From IMG/VR virus record IMGVR_UViG_3300009129_000022, positions 1 through 52,012 of that record: a stretch of 52,012 nucleotides of DNA; one strand, given 5' to 3'. Below the pieces are notes generated by a model. The model was not told where the DNA came from. It saw only the letters and a list, made by a program, of their open reading frames with translations, and searched no databases. The DNA comes from a virus. Numbering within the stretch: position 1 is the first letter of the stretch; every line of letters begins with the position of its first letter. The position numbers and the translations under genes were made by a program. Of this stretch, positions 9,701 through 17,612 are shown piece by piece.

Positions 9701-11120
9701 ACTAATAAATGGCAGTCTGCATCCACGAAACTCGTGGAGTGCTATGTCGGATCTTCCTCTTAACTGGAACAGCCTTGTACAGTCAAAGATGCGCGGCTCA
9801 GAGTTCGGCGCCCCTCCAAGCGTTTGGAGAGGTTATTCGTGGGCAACACACCATCCTGATTCTGATCAAGCTGGGCTAAGTGATGTACAAAAAGAACGCG
9901 CTAAAGTCTTGGCTTGGTTGTATCGCAACGAGCACGGACCAGACCACGGCGGACCTATCCGTCCAGCCGGATGGTCTGATGCGGATTGGAAGTTGGTTAT
10001 AACTGAGATCCCTGATCTAGAGCGGTTCGCTGATGAGCCGGGACATGAGGGGCAACCCGGCGAGGGTGTAGGATATTATGATAGAGGTCGCAGAGCACGC
10101 GAGATAGAACAGGCACGCGGAACAATAGAGACTGCAAGCGAGATTTGGGGCCCCGATGCAGAATCAGAAGAACCCGCGCAACAAAGACCAAGAAATAGGG
10201 CAGATGCATTAGCAGGACTAAGCGAACCGGAACGTTCTGCTGCGATGGATGCTTTGGTTGCTGGCGACAGAGAAGAGTTTACACGCATTGTTCAAGCATC
10301 GGAGGAGGAAGACAAACCTGGTGATGCTTATAAACGCGCAAAAGAAGCTGCGAAAGCACGCAAGGCAGCGAGAGGCGGTGACCGCCCGATGGAAGAACAG
10401 ATTTTAAAAGTCGATAATATGCTTAATGAGATATTTGATCTAAGATTATATAAAATGCAGATTCAGTTAGTTGTTCGTGATATAGAAGGGCGTGAAACTG
10501 ATGATCTTAAAAACAGGATCCGAGGTATTGAGCATTGCACAACAGTGAGAACGCTAACGAAGCGCAGCATCGGGGATGCACAGAGAATTGTGTTTGAGCT
10601 AAAGTACGAACAGAAAGGCATTATTCCACGAGAAGACTTTATTAGATTTGAGTTATTGCCTGCCATCAAACGAATGCCGGGAATTGAAATAGAAGATTGG
10701 AGCCGCCCCGAACCCGTAGAGCGCACCCTGAAAGAAGCGATGCCTGCTCCTCCTCAGACGCGTCCCATGGTTACCCCCGAAGTGAGCTTACAAAGTGTGG
10801 CTCAAGACTGGATGGACGGAGGGGTGCAGGTATATGATATGCCCATGAACACAAACGATATGCGGTATCATGTCATGATGTCGGTTAAAGAATTATGGCG
10901 CTATGCTTCGCGCGAATTTAGGGCGCCCAAGGATGTTTTTGATGATAAAATGAACGCCTATCAAGAATTTATCCGAGATGGAGCATTACAGCCTGTATAC
11001 ATTGCACTTGGAATGAATGGAAGAATTAAGATTACCGGCAACGAGGACTTGGTGTGGTTTGCCAAAAAAGCCGGTTTGGAGCAACTGCCTGTGTTTATAA
11101 GTTATCAAAAACAAGTTTAA
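6795..11120 (+). CDS. Giant conserved protein with LRMSD-SCH motif and ParB-like C-terminus, 1441 aa
   Basis: The largest gene of the window. Residues about 40-290 align by eye with residues about 440-700 of the 1213-aa protein at 42877. The core is SIIVSRAPIDILRMSD, followed about 8 residues later by SCH, then ECA-type and ARGHGIVAY segments. These spaced Cys and His residues could bind metal or form a catalytic site. A second shared block is DLTRFGGSYED. The middle holds acidic strand-rich domains with a CDDCG pair. The last 50 residues (PVYIALGMNGRIKITGNED, then LPVFISY) resemble a ParB/sulfiredoxin-like fold. The size suggests a virion or injected protein; the activity is unknown. A candidate late promoter precedes it. 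Confidence 0.85.
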   Translation: MDIATGTWFKYLRESKEKPKKPKCKTLFTEISREEHESLTTWIMNQGDINPELDDLFGGRGKMRVAFPMAGQDGRNLAQIVSALMSESWHPPRINNAGVKKFKTKEVKQKGKRRVGELPPDFGMPHPQTNPDPRPVEEYYEDKWIAELNLEKTYDFTIPAGPRKGEKIKKTDKTTMSRAIGKLAKQGKIDDELLEWWNQKQIYYTNDNKWEDVQELFDMTSTEHKYSIIVSRAPIDILRMSDIGSITSCHREGGEYFQCAREEARGHGIVAYRLYTDELNKLLGDKGPVKERAQTIVRKHILGNKNVFDVLHKHLNDADAFEFGVDANKRQWYSVNKDVKAAITYDMVREAIRAKLDDEPWPAPDINPDAELKPLSDFDDQEIFHDTDRDVTGIIANERVRMRKFYDAANHQYFVVPERVPYGAKQPGFVNVVTSWAWDNQKDLFVDDDGELSPPRPQDLTRFGGSYEDTKDGTILNYFFDEARPDETHDKFREYSATNMRQNTGTEEEGGMAALEAQLEEMQDVVEEIVQATSNRAEHVLIYGEAEIDDYGENIYINGSGEVTFTFPVGWEGNVIPRETGYYFPDEERDVKTIPKVYGGSDYQSRRAFSSILERHINFYSQDTDWNVEPALGSGFELRVHMQFNCDDCGYDVDYFDSFANELVNEIDDKYDEIYEKTRRELVDEGYLPPNDWDALFDDIKESNEELENWRGYGLDEDEYEGEVTFYFEPVGDGGRQSGVIPMGVSFPPELGNTPYALEKIFKDEGRVGGGAGFSGPGQVWPGEAFMQRLDIVLSDLVEQANGYAKSQLDFNFGDKYSRPTFEGIKFAENAQLRFRLAQAAEEGKPRPVEMYLKLDIKSTESKEEIEGALTFMKYIDQFPDEIIKGIRDNFKVFMSEYAEYVEARNVKMEDGTTFWRMYERIRSKFEAQSDLGNTDAEQAILVAMWGRDNWEEMSKVEKYTLVDSYLRPLINGSLHPRNSWSAMSDLPLNWNSLVQSKMRGSEFGAPPSVWRGYSWATHHPDSDQAGLSDVQKERAKVLAWLYRNEHGPDHGGPIRPAGWSDADWKLVITEIPDLERFADEPGHEGQPGEGVGYYDRGRRAREIEQARGTIETASEIWGPDAESEEPAQQRPRNRADALAGLSEPERSAAMDALVAGDREEFTRIVQASEEEDKPGDAYKRAKEAAKARKAARGGDRPMEEQILKVDNMLNEIFDLRLYKMQIQLVVRDIEGRETDDLKNRIRGIEHCTTVRTLTKRSIGDAQRIVFELKYEQKGIIPREDFIRFELLPAIKRMPGIEIEDWSRPEPVERTLKEAMPAPPQTRPMVTPEVSLQSVAQDWMDGGVQVYDMPMNTNDMRYHVMMSVKELWRYASREFRAPKDVFDDKMNAYQEFIRDGALQPVYIALGMNGRIKITGNEDLVWFAKKAGLEQLPVFISYQKQV

Positions 11121-11131
11121 GGAATTAAAAG

Positions 11132-11932
11132 ATGTCACTAAGAGATAAGCTGAAGATGAGTAACAGAACAAAACAACTGTTTAAAAGTTTTCTGCTTGTT
11201 GTGTTCTGTATGCTTGTTGGGGGCGCCGCCGGCATTTGGACATTCAAAAAAATAGAATGGCTCACTACTATCCCTAGCCTCGCAGAAATTAAAGCAATGG
11301 ACAATGTTTCTTCTTATTTATCTTTTGGAACGCAAGATACAGTTCATAAATCACGCGCCAGCACCGTTAAAGTGGTGTCCCTTGCACCCGAGCAACAGTT
11401 ATTTTCTGTGGCAACGGGTACTTATTTTACTTATAATGGGAGATATTTCGTTTTGACAGTTAATCATGGAGTAACGGGCGAGTGTCAATACACCAAAATT
11501 AATGTAGACGGGAAATTTTTTCGTTGTATGGAGTTTATTGAGTTGAATTATATTTCAGATTATGCTATCATAGAAGTAAATGAAATTCCCACTAGAGAGG
11601 CAATAGATATTTTAACAACCATCCCCACAGGGAGCGAATGGAAAGACGCTTTGGCAATCCTTAGTCCTGTTTATTTTACTGGATACCCTAATAACGTGGG
11701 CCCTTTAAGTCTAAGTGGAGAAATAATTGGGTATGCGCCGGATGGTTTGATTTATATTCGTTCTTATGCTTGGGCTGGATCCTCTGGGAGTGCTATTTTT
11801 ACCCCCGATGGTAAAATCATTGGCTATGTATTAGCAGTGGATATAGGAAACAGCGAGTTTGGAGAAGATGTACAGGAAAATATATTGATAGTCGCCCCTT
11901 CTTATCAGATTGATTTGGGTGTTATTGATTAA
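11132..11932 (+). CDS. Membrane-anchored trypsin-like serine protease, 266 aa
   Basis: One transmembrane segment lies at about residues 17-37 (FKSFLLVVFCMLVGGAAGIW), followed by a chymotrypsin/HtrA-type domain. The triad can be placed at His112 (LTVNHGV), Asp143 (SDYAIIEV) and Ser218 (GSSGSAIF). No PDZ domain follows. The positive-inside pattern puts the protease domain in the periplasm if it is inserted in the host inner membrane. A related secreted protease is at 39937. It starts 11 nt after the giant gene with AAGGAAT as weak ribosome binding site. Confidence 0.85.
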   Translation: MSLRDKLKMSNRTKQLFKSFLLVVFCMLVGGAAGIWTFKKIEWLTTIPSLAEIKAMDNVSSYLSFGTQDTVHKSRASTVKVVSLAPEQQLFSVATGTYFTYNGRYFVLTVNHGVTGECQYTKINVDGKFFRCMEFIELNYISDYAIIEVNEIPTREAIDILTTIPTGSEWKDALAILSPVYFTGYPNNVGPLSLSGEIIGYAPDGLIYIRSYAWAGSSGSAIFTPDGKIIGYVLAVDIGNSEFGEDVQENILIVAPSYQIDLGVID

Positions 11933-11944
11933 AGGAGAAATCTC

Positions 11945-12196
11945 ATGGGAATAAAACAAAAAGGATGTTATAATAACTTAACGGAACAAATAGATATGAT
12001 TGAAACAAAAATTGGAGAAATAAGAAACTCACTGGCAGATTTGAAAAAGACGTTTCTAGAAACAAGTAGCGAAGAAAAATTAGAGGAACTAGAAATATGC
12101 CAAGATGAGCTTGATGCAGACGCGGCAGCTATGGAAGCAGTACGAGATATTTGTTTAGAGAGTTTGTTGGAAATCGATTCTAAAGGCGAGGCATAA
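11945..12196 (+). CDS. Short coiled-coil protein, 83 aa
   Basis: After AAAGGAGAAATCTC the ATG opens a nearly fully helical, acidic protein with heptad spacing of Ile and Leu (TEQIDMIETKIGEIRNSLAD and onward). It probably oligomerises. No family is recognised. It abuts the next gene with no gap. Confidence 0.75.
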   Translation: MGIKQKGCYNNLTEQIDMIETKIGEIRNSLADLKKTFLETSSEEKLEELEICQDELDADAAAMEAVRDICLESLLEIDSKGEA

Positions 12197-12562
12197 ATGA
12201 TTATGGTAGTGAAAACCGATTCGGATGATACCATACATTTAGCAGAGCCAATGGCTACTGAGCCAGAGGACTTAAAGCCTAAAAAGATATCCAACAAAGC
12301 GCCCGAAGGTGTACGAACATTTACCGTCTGCCGTCAAAATGACGAAACAGGAATATCAGGTGATGGTGTTGTTATTGAAGGATGTATGTTTGCGACAGGA
12401 CACACAGTTATTCACTGGCTAACGCCTGCCCCGTTGGGGTCGTTAGCCATTTTTAACAGCTTTAATGATTTCATTAGCATTCACATCAAGCCTCATCCTA
12501 AAAATAATACAATTATTACTTGGGACGATGGCGAGCAAACTATTTATGAGGATATGGGATAA
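12197..12562 (+). CDS. Conserved hypothetical phage protein, 121 aa
   Basis: After a disordered N-terminus the protein reads FTVCRQNDETGISGDGVVIEG, then HWLTPAPLGSLAIF and HPKNNTIITWDD, a compact beta-rich fold. I recognise this as a recurring small phage protein of unknown function. It lies in front of fibre-type genes and may be structural or regulatory. Confidence 0.75.
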   Translation: MIMVVKTDSDDTIHLAEPMATEPEDLKPKKISNKAPEGVRTFTVCRQNDETGISGDGVVIEGCMFATGHTVIHWLTPAPLGSLAIFNSFNDFISIHIKPHPKNNTIITWDDGEQTIYEDMG

Positions 12563-12568
12563 TATATA

Positions 12569-13393
12569 ATGAGTTATAAATATAGTACCGGCTCTGTTCG
12601 TCGCGGCGATATATACTTTGAAGATGATCGCTCTGGTGCGGCAACTTATATTGATTTTGGAATGGATACTATTACCCTGCGTCCCAGCGGAAGTGCAATT
12701 TTATATGCCGAAGCTACAAAAGTCGGGATTGGCACACTAGTTCCCACCCAGAACCTGCACGTTTCTGGTTCGGGAAATACAACTTTAAGGGTTCAGGGCG
12801 CACCAGGATATTATGGCGCTCTTAATGTAAAAGGAGGTACCGGCGATTCTGCGTGGGTTTGGCAGCCTGCCAACACCAGCGAGCTACGTTTCTTTACAGT
12901 AGACGACGACCGGATGATCATATTGGGTACTGGCGAAATAGGCGTTGGAACAAGCGCTCCAAAAAATGCATTCGATGTTCATCACGATCCAACTGGATTG
13001 GCAGACAATACGGGTGGTGGAGAAGTTGTTACATTTGGGGGTGAAGATGGGAGTGACTCATTGGCGGCTGGCAAATTGATGTATCTACATTCGGGAGGGG
13101 ATTGGAAATATGCTGATGCCGATGCAGTTGCCACCAGTGGAGCGGTTTTGTTAGGAATAGCTCTGGGAACAAGCGTTAGCGATGGAATTTTGTTGCGTGG
13201 GTTTTTTGATGCGGCAACCATCCAAGGCACGTTTGTCAAAGGAGCCACGTGTTATGTTTCAGAGAACGCGGGTGATATAGACTTTACCGCCCCCAGCGGA
13301 ACAGGCGACGTAGTGCGTGTTGTCGGGTGGGCTACCGACGTAGCTAACGTAATTTATTTTAACCCCAGCGGAAACTGGGTGGAAATCGCATAA
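12569..13393 (+). CDS. Fibre or head-decoration protein with GIGT repeat start, 274 aa
   Basis: The N-terminus (FEDDRSGAATYIDFGMDT, then ASGSAI-type and KVGIGTLVP segments) is the same type as the start of the 1152-aa fibre at 46572. The second half contains a beta-rich domain (VLLGIALGTSVSDGILLRGF, then TCYVSENAGDIDFTAPSG) of the kind found in phage decoration and fibre proteins. It probably is a virion surface protein. Its stop overlaps the ATG of the next gene by one base. Confidence 0.75.
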   Translation: MSYKYSTGSVRRGDIYFEDDRSGAATYIDFGMDTITLRPSGSAILYAEATKVGIGTLVPTQNLHVSGSGNTTLRVQGAPGYYGALNVKGGTGDSAWVWQPANTSELRFFTVDDDRMIILGTGEIGVGTSAPKNAFDVHHDPTGLADNTGGGEVVTFGGEDGSDSLAAGKLMYLHSGGDWKYADADAVATSGAVLLGIALGTSVSDGILLRGFFDAATIQGTFVKGATCYVSENAGDIDFTAPSGTGDVVRVVGWATDVANVIYFNPSGNWVEIA

Positions 13394-14484
13394 TGGCAGA
13401 TATTAGTAAAGTATCGGGTGTTGCCAACGCAAGTATCGATAGTGTGAGCGGCGTGGCTGCAGCCAATATATCTAACGTGGCAGGCGTAGATAAACCTAGC
13501 GGAACCACCACAGCTACAAGATGGATAGTTGGAGCGGATTCAGGCAAGCTTTATCATACAACTACTTCAAATGCTTCGGCCGGATGGGAAGAGTTGGTTG
13601 ATATTGGTACTGAAACTTTTAGAGGTGTCGCTATTGGAAAAGATGAGTTAGGCGAAAAAAGATGGGTGGTGTTTGCGGCTACTAATGCTGCCGAAATCAA
13701 TTATATTAGCGCATCTGCCGATTTAACAACAGCAGGAAACTGGACAACAGTAAACTTTGGCACAAACTATATTGGCGTCAACGGAGGCCCCGGAGTGGCT
13801 TGGGGCAATAACGTATGGATGTCTACTGGTAAACGTATCCACGACGGCGATTCATATAGAACGATTATGCGATCAACTGATGGGGCGATTACTTGGACAT
13901 CCGTAGATCACGGAAGCACTGTTAATGATAATGCCGCAGCCATCTGCTACAAGGGAACAGGACAAATATGGTCATTGGGACATCAATCTCATATGTGGGT
14001 ATCTACTAATGACGGGATAGGTTGGACGGATAAGACAACATTAGAAGGAACCAGAGATGTTAATGCCATATGTTACGATGGAAGCAGCAAATGGTTGGCA
14101 GGCTTATCTTTGTCCAATGTTTATTATAGCACTGATGATTGGGACAACAACACAGAAGGAAACATATCTGGTGCCGGCACTGTATATGGTGCAGTGTATA
14201 TGAAAGGAACTGTGAACAAATTTATAATAGTGACTACAGCGGGACAAATACATCACAGTCCTGATGGGCTCAACTGGACAGAAGCATCGTCATATGATGA
14301 TACGAAAGCTCTTAGAGCGGTGGCTACAGATCATACAACTATTGTGGCGGTAGGGTCGAGTGGCATGATTCAAACAAGCACGGACGGGGACACCTGGACG
14401 GTGCGAACATCGAACACCACTCGTCAACTTAGCTGTATTGCCTGTGATGTGATTGGTGCTGGGACAAACAATGGTTCATACTAA
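13393..14484 (+). CDS. Beta-propeller-like virion or tail-associated protein, 363 aa
   Basis: The first 35 residues carry three copies of a VSGVA/VAGV repeat (SKVSGVANASIDSVSGVAAA and onward), as seen at the N-termini of phage adhesins. The rest holds repeated blades ending in motifs like STDGAITWTSV, STNDGIGWTD, YYSTDDW, HSPDGLNWTEA and TSTDGDTWTV. These resemble BNR/sialidase Asp-box repeats, giving a six- or seven-bladed propeller. A role in receptor or glycan binding is inferred; no catalytic residues can be assigned. Confidence 0.8.
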   Translation: MADISKVSGVANASIDSVSGVAAANISNVAGVDKPSGTTTATRWIVGADSGKLYHTTTSNASAGWEELVDIGTETFRGVAIGKDELGEKRWVVFAATNAAEINYISASADLTTAGNWTTVNFGTNYIGVNGGPGVAWGNNVWMSTGKRIHDGDSYRTIMRSTDGAITWTSVDHGSTVNDNAAAICYKGTGQIWSLGHQSHMWVSTNDGIGWTDKTTLEGTRDVNAICYDGSSKWLAGLSLSNVYYSTDDWDNNTEGNISGAGTVYGAVYMKGTVNKFIIVTTAGQIHHSPDGLNWTEASSYDDTKALRAVATDHTTIVAVGSSGMIQTSTDGDTWTVRTSNTTRQLSCIACDVIGAGTNNGSY

Positions 14485-14495
14485 AGGAATGTATT

Positions 14496-15452
14496 ATGAG
14501 TTGGAATGAATATGTATTAAAATTGAGAGAAGCAGAGAACTTTCGGAAACGTATTAAAAGTTTAAATAGCGATATGGATGATTTGTTGGGACAAGGGCCC
14601 CAGGATCCTGGACCTCCGTTTAAAAAGAAGCGAAAGAAACTTCCACGTGATATTGACAAAGTAAGTGCCCCGCCAAGCGCCCCAGGTGGCGGTGGCGTGG
14701 CTGGAGCCGGCGGCGCGCTGGAAGAGGAAGTAGAAGCCGAAAGTTTCGACATAAAAGAAACCTTAGAGCCTCTTATTTGGCCTAACGGAAAGCTCGATCC
14801 TGCTGTCATGCGCCGACTAAAAGATATAGCTGATAGTTTTATTGACAATCTGGATGTGGAAGTAGACGTAGAGGATGTGAGAATAACTGGCTCACTGGCA
14901 AACTATAATTGGTCTAATTACTCAGATATCGATCTCCATTTGGTAGTAGATTTTTCTCGCTTTAAATCTCCTACCGATATAATTAAAGGATTTTTTGATG
15001 CGAAGCGTGCATTATGGAATGATCTACACAACATTAAAGTCCATGGATATGAGGTGGAAATTTATGTGGAGGACGCTAATGAGACTCATCTTTCATCAGG
15101 CGTATATTCTCTTACCGAAGATAGATGGCTCGCAGAGCCAGTTCGCTATGAAGAGAAGGTGGATGTTGCCACTGCTCGACGTAAAAGCGACAATATCATC
15201 ACTCGTGTGAATTTAATTAAACGGTATATGATGGACGGTGATTATAAAAAAGTTATTTCGAGCATTAACAGTATAAAAGATAAAATTCGCAGAATGAGAA
15301 TGGCGGGGCTGAAAAGCCCCCGCAGTGAATATTCTCCTGAGAATGTTGCGTTTAAGATTTTAAGACGCGAAGGAACATTGGGCGAAATCAACAAAATTAA
15401 ACAAAAAGCAGAAGATGAGGAGATGTCCTTAAATGGAGTTTCAAGAGATTAG
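14496..15452 (+). CDS. Pol-beta superfamily nucleotidyltransferase, 318 aa
   Basis: The signature is ITGSLANYNW (GS at 132-133) followed by SDIDLHLVVDF (Asp144 and Asp146), and a third acidic strand VEIYVED near residue 188. These are the three metal ligands of this superfamily. Residues 30-85 form a Pro/Gly/Lys-rich linker that joins a helical N-terminus. Superfamily members transfer nucleotides to RNA, proteins or small molecules, or serve as toxin-like enzymes. The substrate cannot be told here. It overlaps the next gene by 20 nt. Confidence 0.85.
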   Translation: MSWNEYVLKLREAENFRKRIKSLNSDMDDLLGQGPQDPGPPFKKKRKKLPRDIDKVSAPPSAPGGGGVAGAGGALEEEVEAESFDIKETLEPLIWPNGKLDPAVMRRLKDIADSFIDNLDVEVDVEDVRITGSLANYNWSNYSDIDLHLVVDFSRFKSPTDIIKGFFDAKRALWNDLHNIKVHGYEVEIYVEDANETHLSSGVYSLTEDRWLAEPVRYEEKVDVATARRKSDNIITRVNLIKRYMMDGDYKKVISSINSIKDKIRRMRMAGLKSPRSEYSPENVAFKILRREGTLGEINKIKQKAEDEEMSLNGVSRD

Positions 15453-15669
15453 CGACGAACTTAAGGTACACCCCGGTGAATATATACTACATCAACCTTC
15501 TCAACAGATCGTATTGTGTGGAGCGTTCAATCGGAAGGAGGGTTTTATTAAGGCATTGGCCCGCGGCCGCCTCATGGAAGATCGAATTGAAAACTTTAAA
15601 AAGATTAAATTATCAGTTCAAGAACAGAAGGACAAGGTGATATCACGTTGTAAGGGATGTAAGGGGTAA
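15433..15669 (+). CDS. Hypothetical protein, 78 aa
   Basis: The gene begins inside the nucleotidyltransferase gene. The protein has a short beta section (HPGEYILHQPSQQIVLCGAF) and a basic helical half that ends in CKGCKG, a CxxC pair that might bind metal or be redox active. No family is recognised. Confidence 0.65.
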   Translation: MEFQEISDELKVHPGEYILHQPSQQIVLCGAFNRKEGFIKALARGRLMEDRIENFKKIKLSVQEQKDKVISRCKGCKG

Positions 15670-15709
15670 TATCTTGAGAAGTATTCTATTTAATTAAAAG
15701 AGGTGAATA

Positions 15710-15982
15710 ATGATATTTAAATCGTCTAAAAAGTTTTTTGAGATTGGTCCTTTCGCTACCTATCGAGAGTCAATCGCAGACTTTGGTTCTAATATGTACT
15801 TGTCTTATGCCATATTAGAGATTATGGAAAAACAGAAGAAGTTAGAGCAACTTTATCTTAGCGCATTGGCATTAGATGATGAAGAAAATATGGTGCTTTA
15901 TAAACAAGAATTAGATATGTTGCGCTCCACTTTTAATGCCACCCTGATCACTACTTTTGGCACTATACCTTCAATTTCATGA
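15710..15982 (+). CDS. Hypothetical helical protein, 90 aa
   Basis: AAAAGAGGTGAATA precedes the ATG. The protein is mostly helical (AILEIMEKQKKLEQLYLSAL) with no recognisable domain. A CTATTTAAT word at 15686-15694, similar to the candidate late box, lies 15 nt upstream. It overlaps the next gene by 4 nt. Confidence 0.72.
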   Translation: MIFKSSKKFFEIGPFATYRESIADFGSNMYLSYAILEIMEKQKKLEQLYLSALALDDEENMVLYKQELDMLRSTFNATLITTFGTIPSIS

Positions 15983-16248
15983 CAAAAATCTATATTTACT
16001 GTCTTTTTGATAGACAGGATACATTTTATGGCGTATATTCCTCTTTAAAAGCCGTTCATCGTGATGCCCTGAAGTTGGCAAATAAAGGCACCGCCGAGGT
16101 AACTATGGTTGCGCCTTTCGTGAACAAGACAGATCGAGCCACCTTAACAGGGTTGCGGAATGCTTTTAAAGGAGCATGCGATGTGCGCGTGTTCTATAGA
16201 TGCGGCTCGCACGTAGCGAAGATTCTTAAAATGAAGCTCAAGGAATAA
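15979..16248 (+). CDS. Hypothetical protein, 89 aa
   Basis: The protein is basic with an IYIYCLFDRQDTFYGVYSSL start, resembling the small strand-helix proteins phages use as accessory factors. It is coupled to the previous gene by an ATGA overlap and followed after 3 nt by the glutaredoxin. No family is recognised. Confidence 0.7.
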   Translation: MTKIYIYCLFDRQDTFYGVYSSLKAVHRDALKLANKGTAEVTMVAPFVNKTDRATLTGLRNAFKGACDVRVFYRCGSHVAKILKMKLKE

Positions 16249-16251
16249 TGA

Positions 16252-16485
16252 ATGTTTTTAATCTATGGCGTTAGCGATTGTCCTCATTGTCTGCGGGCAT
16301 GCGCCGATCTGATGGAAAGAGACAAAGAGTATGTTTTTATTGAAATGGATTTCGCCAAAGATTACCGCGAAATGATCAAACAAAAATTTGACTGGACAAC
16401 TTACCCAATCATTGTTATAATAATAAATGAAAAAGAAGAAATTATTGGCGGTTACAAGGAGTTAGTACACCATCTTGCTTCATAA
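16252..16485 (+). CDS. Glutaredoxin-like thiol oxidoreductase, 77 aa
   Basis: A minimal thioredoxin fold: strand FLIYGVS, redox pair CPHC at residues 10-13, the cis-Pro loop TTYP at 49-52 and the GGYKEL segment near residue 66. The length is that of small phage glutaredoxins, which usually reduce ribonucleotide reductase or keep proteins reduced. No ribonucleotide reductase gene is in the window. Confidence 0.9.
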   Translation: MFLIYGVSDCPHCLRACADLMERDKEYVFIEMDFAKDYREMIKQKFDWTTYPIIVIIINEKEEIIGGYKELVHHLAS

Positions 16486-16492
16486 TTAGTAT

Positions 16493-16729
16493 ATGGAGAT
16501 AAAGCCGGGGTGTTTAATAAGGTGGGTTAGTGAGTATGAGACATATGCAGCATATCCAGATGGACTTGTTGGGTTTCATCCTATATACCGTCATGGAATC
16601 GTTATGGAGATAGCCACCGGCGATGATCCTGTCTCTATGATTGTTTTTTGCTATGATTGTACCGATTACAAATGGACATTGATAAACATCAAAAACGAAG
16701 AGTTTGAGATACTAAGTAATGGAGATTGA
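16493..16729 (+). CDS. KxGDLV-family variant (IKPGCLIRW), 78 aa
   Basis: It starts 7 nt after the glutaredoxin stop. MEIKPGCLIRWV then HGIVMEIA and EEFEIL follow the strand order of the GDLV family, with Cys in place of Asp. It is the first member in the accessory region and is not joined to neighbours by the 14-nt overlap of the array. Confidence 0.72.
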   Translation: MEIKPGCLIRWVSEYETYAAYPDGLVGFHPIYRHGIVMEIATGDDPVSMIVFCYDCTDYKWTLINIKNEEFEILSNGD

Positions 16730-16759
16730 AAATGAAATACATTAAGGGGATAATTTAAA

Positions 16760-17044
16760 ATGGCTAATATACATTTCGGTGGAAAAAAAGAGTCTCGATC
16801 AGATGTGCTAAAAACCATTGAAAGATTCGTTAACGAAAGGTGCCCTACAATCGTTTATCATGCGCGGTTTACATCGGATGATGGGGGACAGATATTAGAA
16901 GTAAATGTAGAGGTTAATGATCCTTCCGATACCATGGACGTAGAGCATCCGATTCTGGAACTTCGTGGTAAATACATGGGCTGGCGCTCTGTTATTGTGA
17001 AGGTGCCTATTGGCTATGTGAGCGTATTAAAAGGAAAGGTATGA
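16760..17044 (+). CDS. Hypothetical protein, 94 aa
   Basis: An AAGGGGATAATTTAAA leader precedes the ATG. The sequence has a beta-rich core (IVYHARFTSDDGGQILEVNV and SVIVKVPIGYVSVL). No family is recognised. One base separates it from the next gene. Confidence 0.7.
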   Translation: MANIHFGGKKESRSDVLKTIERFVNERCPTIVYHARFTSDDGGQILEVNVEVNDPSDTMDVEHPILELRGKYMGWRSVIVKVPIGYVSVLKGKV

Positions 17045-17045
17045 T

Positions 17046-17405
17046 ATGATAAAGGTGGGCGATTTGGTGTGCATGCCACGACGGCGAGAGCGGGGTATAG
17101 GCATCGTTATTAAATATTCTGACGATTTAGCCAGGGAAGGCGGGGTCAATATAACGAAAATCTTAGAGGAAACAAAAGACATCATAAGCTACACAGATAG
17201 AGCACAGATATTTAAAAACGCCTATCAACGCTGCGGCGATACGGAGTTTCTTGATCAGGCATTTTATTATAATGCTGGATGGGCGAGCAAACCTAAGTTG
17301 AAGTTTGCATATGTAAAATGGATGAAAAAGCCTTCAGATTACACGATGAAAGCAGTATTCGCACCCGAGGCGTGGTATCCTATTGAATGGCTAAAAAGTT
17401 ATTGA
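17046..17405 (+). CDS. KxGDLV-family protein with long insertion, 119 aa
   Basis: It opens with MIKVGDLVCMPRRRERGIGIVIKYSDD and closes with KFAYVKWM and WYPIEWL, the two halves of the family fold. An insertion of about 45 helical residues (TDRAQIFKNAYQRCGDTEFL) sits between them. This is the largest simple family member. Its stop codon lies in the -35 region of the tRNA promoter. Confidence 0.78.
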   Translation: MIKVGDLVCMPRRRERGIGIVIKYSDDLAREGGVNITKILEETKDIISYTDRAQIFKNAYQRCGDTEFLDQAFYYNAGWASKPKLKFAYVKWMKKPSDYTMKAVFAPEAWYPIEWLKSY

Positions 17406-17430
17406 CTTCATTGATACTAAATGTTATACT
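17402..17430 (+). promoter_or_regulatory. Sigma70-type promoter for the tRNA-Met unit
   Basis: TTGACT at 17402-17407, a 17-nt spacer and TATACT at 17425-17430 place the transcription start at about 17437, the first base of the tRNA. The TGA stop of the upstream gene is inside the -35 box. Confidence 0.82.
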
Positions 17431-17436
17431 ATCAAT

Positions 17437-17510
17437 GGGCTTTTAGCTCAGTTGGTCAGAGCACCCGGCTCATAACCGGATGGTCCTGGGTTCAAGTCCC
17501 AGAAGGCCCA
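17437..17510 (+). tRNA. tRNA-Met (anticodon CAT)
   Basis: A full cloverleaf can be drawn: acceptor GGGCTTT/AAGGCCC, a D arm with AGCTCAGTTGGTCAGAGC, anticodon stem CCGG around loop CTCATAA (CAT at 17471-17473), and T stem CTGGG/CCCAG with loop TTCAAGT. The discriminator is A; CCA is not encoded (CCT follows). The CAT anticodon could also be a lysidine-modified tRNA-Ile2, but elongator Met is the default reading. Confidence 0.93.
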
Positions 17511-17540
17511 CCTATTTGCTACTATTAAAGGAGATAAATC

Positions 17541-17612
17541 ATGATGATATTTGCATTCGCCGCTGCTGTAGCGTGCGGTATATTTTTTGCATATGTCGTT
17601 GCTACGGAGTAA
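17541..17612 (+). CDS. Tiny hydrophobic peptide, 23 aa
   Basis: AAAGGAGATAAATC is a strong ribosome binding site before the ATG. The peptide MMIFAFAAAVACGIFFAYVV is a single membrane helix with a short polar end. It lies between tRNA-Met and the candidate structured RNA, whose first bases overlap its stop. It may be a small membrane peptide or a leader. Confidence 0.5.
   Translation: MMIFAFAAAVACGIFFAYVVATE

Noticed and set aside
14429-14848. Minus-strand frame opposite the start of the nucleotidyltransferase gene
   Set aside because: Low-complexity Ser/Pro-rich translation caused by the Gly/Pro linker of the real gene.
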